IMG/VR virus record: IMGVR_UViG_3300014720_000216
Coordinates: 1-21,803 of that record
Strand: one strand, 5' to 3'
DNA: 21,803 bases
Origin: a virus
The notes under the pieces are model-generated. The model did no database searches. It was not told the origin of the DNA and saw only the letters and a list, made by a program, of their open reading frames with translations. Positions 13,039-18,968 of this stretch are shown one piece after another (the first letter of the stretch is position 1; each line of letters starts with the position of its first letter). The position numbers were made by a program, and so were the translations under genes.

Positions 13039-14499
13039 TTAACTGATAATTTCGTCTTCAGAATCTGATTGTGTGCTGGCGTCTGTGACGGTTGCAGATA
13101 ATTGCTCAATTTCTTGTGTGGATTCTTGTGCTTCCGCTGATTCCAATGAACCTTCATAGGTTTCACCTGTGAGAGTTTCATAGATCATTTTGTCAATTTC
13201 TGCTTTGATGATAGGATTTTCGATGTTTGAATCTTTGGCCATCTTCAGCATGGCAATATCATTGTTCTTGTCCTGCACGGAGAATGTTCTGCTGTATTCA
13301 ATTTCTCCATCCCAAACTTTGCCTTGATAGCGGGCCCACAATCTCCAAATTTGTTCTTCAGCAAATTCCAAATTCATTGCCAAATCAGAAAGTTTGGCAT
13401 TCAACAATTGAAATTCAGTCTGCAGACCTATGCCACTCATTCTGCGAGACTCAATGCTTCTGATGCCGCCCAAACATGCCATTCTGTCAATGCTGTCCAC
13501 TTTTTTCTGTATGGCATTCAGCACGCTCTCGATACTGCTGCCATTGGGTTGTAACAGATATGGTTTTAGGTTGGGATCCATGCCTTGTGGCATCTGTATG
13601 ATGGCGCCAGCACCTGCTGCTGCTTCCACATCTGCTGTTTTGACCAGTGATGGGTGATTGGTCAATCTGATGATTTGTTCAATCTCTGATGACATTTCAA
13701 ATATTTCTTTCTGTATGTCAGCAATATCTGCCACAGCACTCACACCAATACCTCTGATGTTGCTGCGTTGGTTATACACACACACCGCGGGTATCTGACC
13801 CAATTGATTGGGTATGGTGTATTCATAACTGCCTTTGCGATCATGACCATTGATTTTGTACACACTGATTTCTGTGGCAGTATATTCTCTCACATACTGA
13901 GTGCGATCAATCACTTCTTCTTTGACTTTGAGATAGGTCAATTGATAGTAACCGTTGGGTTGGCGTTCATATTTCCAATCCAACACATTGTCTGGTGTGA
14001 ATAAACTCACATAAGGACGTATGCCTTGATTCAATTCATCTGCTCTGGTGTAGGCCTCTGTGGTGGGTTTGTCCACAATCACCCACACATTGCCATACAC
14101 CATGGCGTATGCTGATACATCACGCAAAAATGCTGTAAAATTCCTGCCGTCCAAATCAGCATCATTTAAAAAATATTGCAATTGAGGATCTGATTGAATG
14201 CTGCCGTAATCTCTGTCCACTTCTTTTCTCAATAAGAAACTGTTGTAAATGCTCACCACACTTTTCACGTGATTGTCCAATCCAATCTGTCGCAATCTTT
14301 TTTCGTAATCTGCTCTGCTCTCGTAATTGTAGGGTTCTAGATATTTGCCTAAGAAATATTCATAACCACCCACATATGAATCACTGAGAAACATCCATCT
14401 GTTGAGATATCTTTTGAACGCAGAGTGTGACGCCAAAATGTAATCCACACTGAGATTCTCATTGTTGCCTTTGATTATTCTGTCTCTGATTATGGCCAT
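13039..14499 (-). CDS. Portal protein, 486 aa
   Basis: The start is ATG at 14499 (MAIIRDRIIKGNNENLSVDY), overlapping the TerL stop as TAATG; an in-frame ATG at 14541 lies in TerL. A portal ring of twelve copies forms the DNA entry vertex. Seen here: a helical N-terminus with KRYLNRWMFLSDSYVGGYEY, a wing-like beta part (YAMVYGNVWVIVDKPTT, NVLDWKYERQPNGYYQLTYL), a clip-like loop with GQIPAVCVYNQRSNIRGIG, a stem region SAVADIADIQKEIFEMSSEI, and a crown helix ending in a very acidic Ser/Glu tail (residues about 450-486). Length is in the usual range for siphovirus portals. TerL, portal order also supports it. Confidence 0.9.
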   Translation of the reverse strand: MAIIRDRIIKGNNENLSVDYILASHSAFKRYLNRWMFLSDSYVGGYEYFLGKYLEPYNYESRADYEKRLRQIGLDNHVKSVVSIYNSFLLRKEVDRDYGSIQSDPQLQYFLNDADLDGRNFTAFLRDVSAYAMVYGNVWVIVDKPTTEAYTRADELNQGIRPYVSLFTPDNVLDWKYERQPNGYYQLTYLKVKEEVIDRTQYVREYTATEISVYKINGHDRKGSYEYTIPNQLGQIPAVCVYNQRSNIRGIGVSAVADIADIQKEIFEMSSEIEQIIRLTNHPSLVKTADVEAAAGAGAIIQMPQGMDPNLKPYLLQPNGSSIESVLNAIQKKVDSIDRMACLGGIRSIESRRMSGIGLQTEFQLLNAKLSDLAMNLEFAEEQIWRLWARYQGKVWDGEIEYSRTFSVQDKNNDIAMLKMAKDSNIENPIIKAEIDKMIYETLTGETYEGSLESAEAQESTQEIEQLSATVTDASTQSDSEDEIIS

Positions 14500-15749
14500 T
14501 ATTGTGTTCTCCCTGTTGATGTGGTGCCACCAAATGCCCAACGCATGGGTTGATTGGTGTTAATTTCTGGTTTGATTGGATATATGAAATCTGTGAGATA
14601 ACCCACAGCATCTGCCATATGATCGTGTTCGCCATCCTTGTGAATCACTGATGTGCCTTCTTTGTATGTGAGTCTTTCTAAACTTTTGATGATTTGACGA
14701 CATTTGGGATCTATGAACATGCTGCGTATTCCTTTGGCGTTCTTTAATTTACTATTTACAGAATTCACTCGGTCTCGCACTGGAGTGTGAACGTGACGCA
14801 CATTCACTTGAAATCCTGCATTTCTCAAAATGCTGTGATCTGATCTGCCACCTGATGCGGTGTGTTTGGCCTTGCCAGCAGGATCTGGATACATGATGAT
14901 TTTTGCAGTGGGATAGCGTCTTTTCAATTCATCGCACACATCATCTGTGTTGCTGCCTTTCATCACCAATTCATCTATGAATAAAATATTATGATTTTGA
15001 ATCACAGCAATGGCCACACTCAATGGATCCACGTTAAAGTCAATGCCACAATGTATTTCTGGTGTGTGACTTACATCAATTTTTTTAATGGTTTCATCTC
15101 TGCTGAAATTGTAATACACCATGCCTGAATAGGTGTTGAATGTGGCATGATATTCTTGTTCAAATGTTTTGAGATCCAAATCTCTGCGTGCTTGTTCAAT
15201 CTCATCCAAACTCACATTGCCACCCTGTGCTGTGGTGTATTTGAAACTGGCCCAATCTTTGGTGCTCTGTGCCATGGTGTACATTTCATAACTGAATGAA
15301 CCTACACCTCTGGGTGTGCCTGTGAACAGTGCTCTGCCCTGTCTGTCTGACAGTGTGGGTCGCAACACTTCAGTCCACACAGTGGGATCCATGTCTTGAA
15401 ACTCGTCCAATGCCACAAAGTTATAACCTGCGCCACGCAGTGAATCTTTGTTTTCAGCACCTTTGAGATATATTTTGGATCCTGATTTCAATCTAATGGT
15501 CAATTCTGCTTCGTTGGTTTGATCCACCCATCTTAAATTTTTTAATTTGTCTTTGATTTGATCCCAAACTAAATTTTTGGCCATACGGTAGGAAGGGGCA
15601 AGGAAAAGGCATTCCTGATCTGGCAGTGCTGCTGCTCTGCTCAATTCTCTAATGGCCACATAGGTTTTGCCAAAACGTCTGCCAGTCACTGCCACTCTAA
15701 ATCTTGCGTCGTTGTTGCAGATGGTTTCTTGAGGTTTGCTTAGGGGCAT
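14499..15749 (-). CDS. terL: Terminase large subunit, 416 aa
   Basis: This is the ATPase-nuclease that packages DNA into the procapsid. Walker A is GRRFGKT at residues 23-29; Walker B is FVALDE at 111-116 with catalytic Glu116; the coupling motif LFTGTP is at 141-146. The RNase H-like nuclease has GIDFNVDP (Asp237) and near the end DHMADAVGYL (Asp380), the usual metal ligands; a third acidic residue lies between. The length of 416 matches small terminases of this type. The ATG lies two bases after the TerS stop without a clear ribosome-binding site, so it is probably coupled to TerS, and its own stop overlaps the portal start (TAATG). Confidence 0.96.
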   Translation of the reverse strand: MPLSKPQETICNNDARFRVAVTGRRFGKTYVAIRELSRAAALPDQECLFLAPSYRMAKNLVWDQIKDKLKNLRWVDQTNEAELTIRLKSGSKIYLKGAENKDSLRGAGYNFVALDEFQDMDPTVWTEVLRPTLSDRQGRALFTGTPRGVGSFSYEMYTMAQSTKDWASFKYTTAQGGNVSLDEIEQARRDLDLKTFEQEYHATFNTYSGMVYYNFSRDETIKKIDVSHTPEIHCGIDFNVDPLSVAIAVIQNHNILFIDELVMKGSNTDDVCDELKRRYPTAKIIMYPDPAGKAKHTASGGRSDHSILRNAGFQVNVRHVHTPVRDRVNSVNSKLKNAKGIRSMFIDPKCRQIIKSLERLTYKEGTSVIHKDGEHDHMADAVGYLTDFIYPIKPEINTNQPMRWAFGGTTSTGRTQ

Positions 15750-15751
15750 AA

Positions 15752-16078
15752 TTAAATTTTATCATCACTCCAAGGCAGAGGTGCTTTGTTGATGGTGTCT
15801 TCAGGCACTTCTTTCATGCCCAAATATTGTTTGCTCAAAAAGATTTGCACACGAGTGTCACCATTGATGGCCTTCTCCCACATGGCCCTACGCAGCGATT
15901 TCTTGCCAGCTTCTTTGCCTTTGGCCAAAATGTATTTGAATTTTCTTTTGAGAGCAGAAGTTTTCATGCCCACCACTTCAGCAATTTCTTCTGGTGTGCA
16001 TTGAATGCAGGCCAGTTTGTAGACCAACTCTTTGTCCACTTTGCCTTTGCGTGGTTGTGCGGGTGTGTCTTCACTCAT
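15752..16078 (-). CDS. terS: Terminase small subunit, 108 aa
   Basis: It lies directly before TerL and recognises the packaging site. Residues about 16-50 form a helix-turn-helix: KELVYKLACIQCTPEEIAEV followed by VGMKTSALKRKFKYILAKG. The next part (AGKKSLRRAMWEKAINGDTR and VQIFLSKQYLGM) is the central oligomerisation part common to this small-subunit family. At 108 residues it is short but typical of such marine phage TerS. The start overlaps the stop of the previous gene as TAATG. The packaging site itself is not identifiable in the window. Confidence 0.85.
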   Translation of the reverse strand: MSEDTPAQPRKGKVDKELVYKLACIQCTPEEIAEVVGMKTSALKRKFKYILAKGKEAGKKSLRRAMWEKAINGDTRVQIFLSKQYLGMKEVPEDTINKAPLPWSDDKI

Positions 16079-16407
16079 TATGCTTGTCTTTCTATCACTT
16101 TGATTCTGATGTTTCTGCTGTCGCGTTTGGCGTTGGCAGTGATTATTCTGTATTCAATGTTGTAAATCTTGCCCGCTGTGCCTCCACCTATGATTGCTGT
16201 GACCACATAGCTGGTGTTGGTGCTGCTGTTGATGGTCAAGGGAGTGGCATCACCTGTGATGCTTTGTGCTGTGACTGTGATGCTGCTGATGGTGTCACCA
16301 GCTGGCATCCAGTTGGTAAAATCTAAACTGTAATCCAGTATGGCATAGGGATCCTTGTCGATGTAGGTGCCCACGTTGTCTGTTTTGAATCCTGTGAGTG
16401 TGGCCAT
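16078..16407 (-). CDS. Phage Ig-like/beta-sandwich virion protein, 109 aa
   Basis: The pattern DPYAILDYSLDFTNWMPAGD, then ISSITVTAQSITGD, SYVVTAIIGGGTAGKIYNIE and a final NAKRDSRNIRIKVIERQA is a widespread small phage protein: 'KDPDAxLDYxxDWxxWLxxxDTI' followed by a beta strand series 'GGTAGxxYxVxxxIxT'. It is usually found near head or terminase genes and is read as an Ig-like fold, perhaps a decoration or neck/whisker protein. The exact role is not established. The ATG follows the preceding TAG without a gap, with AGAAGGA in front, and the stop overlaps TerS as TAATG. Confidence 0.75.
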   Translation of the reverse strand: MATLTGFKTDNVGTYIDKDPYAILDYSLDFTNWMPAGDTISSITVTAQSITGDATPLTINSSTNTSYVVTAIIGGGTAGKIYNIEYRIITANAKRDSRNIRIKVIERQA

Positions 16408-17337
16408 CTATCCTTCTCTCCTGTCTATCGGTGTGCCAGCAATATCCACCAATTGTGTGTGCTGTACCACCAGGTTGCGTGTCTCGCTTAAGATTTGTTG
16501 TGCTCTGGTTTCTTCAGTAATCATATTTATACGACTTTCACTTAAGATACGCAATATGCGTTCAGGATCCACACTGTAGGCAATCAATGTGCCCAAGATG
16601 CTGGTCACTGCAGGCAAACTCACTGTGACCTGCTGTGTGGTGCCACCTGTGCCGCTCACTGTGCTGATTGCTGTGAATTGGGTGTCAGCGTTTCTAATTC
16701 TTGTGGCAGTGGCAGTGGTGCTGCTGATGCTGTCCAATTGAGCACTGGCAGTGACGCCTGCCACCACAGTGATTGTGGTCTGAGCTTGAAATTGCAATTG
16801 TGTGCCCACGGTGATGGCACTGATTACCTGTGCTGTGCTGACCACGCTGCTGCTGCTCACAGCATTCAATGTGGCCGTGGTGATGTGTGTGGTGGTGCCT
16901 TGAATGGTGCTGCTGCTGACTTCAATATGATTTTCCGCAGTCTGCATCTGAGTGACACTGCTAATGGTGCTGGCACCTGTGCTCTGCAGTGTGCCCGACG
17001 CTATGAGTGTGCCTGAACTCACTTTGATGGTGGCGCCATCGCCCACCAATTTGGCAGTGACATCCATGGTGCTCTGCGCGGCAAGAGTAACCGTGACGGT
17101 TACTGTGGCAGTGGATGTGAATGTGCTGGTGGCAGATAGGGTGACAGGTTCAAATCCTTGCTGTGTGATAGCAGTGGCAATGAATGGTTGCCAAACTTCT
17201 TGACCTGGTTCTTGCCAGGTGCCCATGTCCTGCCATTGACCTGTGCTGTTGCTGATGAATGTGACAGAGACATCTCTGGTGGCCACCACATAACCTGGAT
17301 CTACATATCCGTCAATGACGTACAGTATGTCGGCCAC
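16408..17337 (-). CDS. Thr/Ser-rich beta-repeat virion protein, 309 aa
   Basis: It uses a GTG start at 17337 with GGAG 7 bases before. The N-terminus LYVIDGYVDPGYVVATRDVS and a W/Q-rich segment WQDMGTWQEPGQEVWQPF are unlike the middle, which from about residue 65 to 255 is made of short Thr/Ser/Val/Ala strands (TSTFTSTATVTVTVTLAAQ and similar), a probable elongated beta fibre. The C-terminus has VDPERILRILSESR then EETRAQQILSETR, a tandem E-x-R-x-I-L-S-E-x-R motif also common in marine phage structural proteins. An exact TATAAATA lies inside the gene at 16524-16531. It probably is a virion surface or fibre protein; that is inference. Confidence 0.68.
   Translation of the reverse strand: MADILYVIDGYVDPGYVVATRDVSVTFISNSTGQWQDMGTWQEPGQEVWQPFIATAITQQGFEPVTLSATSTFTSTATVTVTVTLAAQSTMDVTAKLVGDGATIKVSSGTLIASGTLQSTGASTISSVTQMQTAENHIEVSSSTIQGTTTHITTATLNAVSSSSVVSTAQVISAITVGTQLQFQAQTTITVVAGVTASAQLDSISSTTATATRIRNADTQFTAISTVSGTGGTTQQVTVSLPAVTSILGTLIAYSVDPERILRILSESRINMITEETRAQQILSETRNLVVQHTQLVDIAGTPIDRREG
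16524..16531 (-). promoter_or_regulatory. TATAAATA inside the beta-repeat gene
   Basis: This is the exact T4 late-promoter core, 117 bases before the start at 16407 and so a possible internal promoter for the packaging genes. It encodes part of RINMITEE, so it could equally be chance codon use. Confidence 0.22.
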
Positions 17338-17350
17338 TCGCGTGCTCCGA

Positions 17351-17770
17351 TTATGCTAGGGTTACTGTGAGATTGCCCGATGCTATTTGTAGAGAGTCTC
17401 CATTAGAGATCACCTTGCTGCTGGTCAAAGCGCCCGCCGCGAGTATTTGGCCCCCAGTGGAATTATCTGCAATAAAACAATGAGTCACTGTGCCAAAGGC
17501 ACCACCTGATGCTGTGAAAGTCACTGTGGCATTGGTGCTGATTGATCCGCCTGATGCTGCCGCAAAAGTTACTGATTGTCTGCTGTATCCGTTGCCGCTG
17601 ACTTCGTCATCCTGTATGTTCTCCTCCAAATCTGCCAGTGTGTCACCAGCTGATTGTGTGCTGGTGGCCAAACCCACATACACTGTGCTGGGTGCTGTGG
17701 TGGATAATGAATTGGCCTTAAACCAAAAGTCCAATGTGCGGTTTTCTGTGTAGTCTGCAAAACTTGACAT
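17351..17770 (-). CDS. Small phage structural protein of tail-fibre-annotated family, 139 aa
   Basis: The start MSSFADYTENRTLDFWFKAN, then APSTVYVGLATSTQSAGDTL, GYSRQSVTFAAASGG, TVTFTASGGAFGTVTHCFIA and the final GALTSSKVISNGDSLQIASG with LTVTL match a common phage family ('x-x-Y-x-E-N-x-x-L-x-x-x-F... VYVGL... GY-R-x-x-V-x-F... GxVTHxxI... G-x-L-x-x-x-x-x-I-x-x-G'), often annotated as a tail fibre or head decoration protein and encoded near structural genes. AAGGAG lies before the ATG. The function is not established by sequence. Confidence 0.72.
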   Translation of the reverse strand: MSSFADYTENRTLDFWFKANSLSTTAPSTVYVGLATSTQSAGDTLADLEENIQDDEVSGNGYSRQSVTFAAASGGSISTNATVTFTASGGAFGTVTHCFIADNSTGGQILAAGALTSSKVISNGDSLQIASGNLTVTLA

Positions 17771-17839
17771 TTAATTTCTCCTTATAAGGTTGTGTTGTCG
17801 TGTTCGAACATGCTTATTTATGGTTGTTGTGTGTTTCAT
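17771..17839 (-). CDS. Possible 22-aa ORF in the gap before the structural gene
   Basis: ATG at 17839 begins a 22-codon frame with the sequence MKHTTTINKHVRTRQHNLIRRN that ends in TAA immediately next to the ATG at 17770. Its end again overlaps the Shine-Dalgarno (AAGGAG, read across ATA AGG AGA). It is very short and basic and may be noise; it is listed because two other gaps show the same arrangement. Confidence 0.18.
   Translation of the reverse strand: MKHTTTINKHVRTRQHNLIRRN
17815..17822 (-). promoter_or_regulatory. CATAAATA motif, possible late promoter
   Basis: The coding strand reads CAACCATAAATAAGCATG in the 74-base gap between the fibre gene and the structural gene starting at 17770, 45 bases before that ATG. 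It shares CCATAAATA with the motifs at 287-294 and 18959-18966. Confidence 0.35.
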
Positions 17840-17844
17840 TGTGT

Positions 17845-18942
17845 TTAACTTAATTTTGTAATCACAATCCAAGTGTTGGGCACCAGTGTGACCCATCCCA
17901 GTTTGGCAGGAATGTAAGCACTGTTTTTAAAAAAATGCCATATGGTGCCGCTGCTTTGTGGTGTAAGATCACCAGATGTGTAACTTTCTCCCCCGGTGTT
18001 AACAAAAATACCCAAAGCGTCTTGTGTGGAAGTGTTTATGGTGTTGGGATTCACACGATTCACAAATTGTATATCCTTGGTGCTGGCAAGTGTGATCACC
18101 TGCATGGTGTTCACTGGCCATGTGGCAGGATTCAATGAAGTATCACTGGGTGTGAACTGTGCTTCGTTTTGAGGTGTGATAAACGCCTGATCGGTGCGAT
18201 TGTACACACTCATGTTGTCAATGGTGTCATTGTTTGAATTCAAAGAAGATTGATATGTGTGAGTGTTGGTCCAAGCACTGCTGCTGGTGTTGGCAGTGCG
18301 TATCTCCACAGTGTAGCTGCCCGTGGGCAAAGTCACATAATTGTCGTATCCTGTGGCATACCAGCAACGACCAGCACTGCTGCTGCCAGAACCTAAATTG
18401 GTGATGAAGCTAAAAAAACCTGTGCTGTTTACTTGACCGTTGGTGATATTGCCAGCAAAGTTGCCATTAGAAAGATTGAATGAATATCCTGTGGGTTCCA
18501 CCAATGTGGGCGTGGCACGTGTGACGGAAGCACCTATGATGCTGCCATAGGTGCTTGCTGCTGCTGTGAGTGCGGGTGCTATGCCAGCGCCTCTCAAATA
18601 ATATGCGCCACCCAACAGCACCTGTCTAAATTTTCTTGCCTCTGCACCTGCTGAACTGGTAGTTCCATCTGCTGCTGCTTCTGTGACCACAAATCCTGTG
18701 AATGGAATCACCAGCTGTTGAGTCTGTTGTATACTGCCTGCGGTGACCTTCTCCCACTTGGTGGTACTGCTGCTGTATTGCATGAGATCACCATTGGTGG
18801 GTGACCCAATATTCAACGTGTCTATGATGTCATTCACATTGTCTATGTTCTGTTTGATGTCTGCTCGGGCCAGACTGATCTGATCTGTGCCAGCATCCAC
18901 GTTTGCGGTGCTTGCTTTGGTTGCTGAGGGCCATGTGGGCAT
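17845..18942 (-). CDS. Tail fibre protein, 365 aa
   Basis: Residues 1-50 (MPTWPSATKASTANVDAGTD, then ARADIKQNIDNVNDIIDTL) are the same docking-type N-terminus as in the proteins starting at 1862 and 266. PTNGDLMQYSSSTTKWEKV follows, a short linker strand common in marine fibres. The rest is beta-rich with a small-residue pattern, TSSAGAEARKFRQVLLGGAY, YATGYDNYVTLPTGSYTVEI and a final IWHFFKNSAYIPAKLGWVTL and WIVITKLS, which look like a C-terminal knob. No enzyme motif is seen. AAAGGAG lies 9 bases before the ATG. It probably forms a trimeric fibre; the receptor is unknown. Confidence 0.8.
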   Translation of the reverse strand: MPTWPSATKASTANVDAGTDQISLARADIKQNIDNVNDIIDTLNIGSPTNGDLMQYSSSTTKWEKVTAGSIQQTQQLVIPFTGFVVTEAAADGTTSSAGAEARKFRQVLLGGAYYLRGAGIAPALTAAASTYGSIIGASVTRATPTLVEPTGYSFNLSNGNFAGNITNGQVNSTGFFSFITNLGSGSSSAGRCWYATGYDNYVTLPTGSYTVEIRTANTSSSAWTNTHTYQSSLNSNNDTIDNMSVYNRTDQAFITPQNEAQFTPSDTSLNPATWPVNTMQVITLASTKDIQFVNRVNPNTINTSTQDALGIFVNTGGESYTSGDLTPQSSGTIWHFFKNSAYIPAKLGWVTLVPNTWIVITKLS

Positions 18943-18958
18943 GTGTGTTCTCCTTTGA

Positions 18959-18966
18959 TATTTATG
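18959..18966 (-). promoter_or_regulatory. CATAAATA motif, possible late promoter
   Basis: The coding strand reads TAAACCATAAATATCAAAGGAG directly before the fibre start at 18942, just after the stop of the LamG gene. CCATAAATATCAAA is identical to the motif before the fibre at 266. Confidence 0.35.
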
Positions 18967-18968
18967 GT

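Noticed and set aside
14499-14541. Earlier ATG for the portal
   Set aside because: It lies within TerL coding sequence; the TAATG at 14499 repeats the coupling seen at six other junctions.
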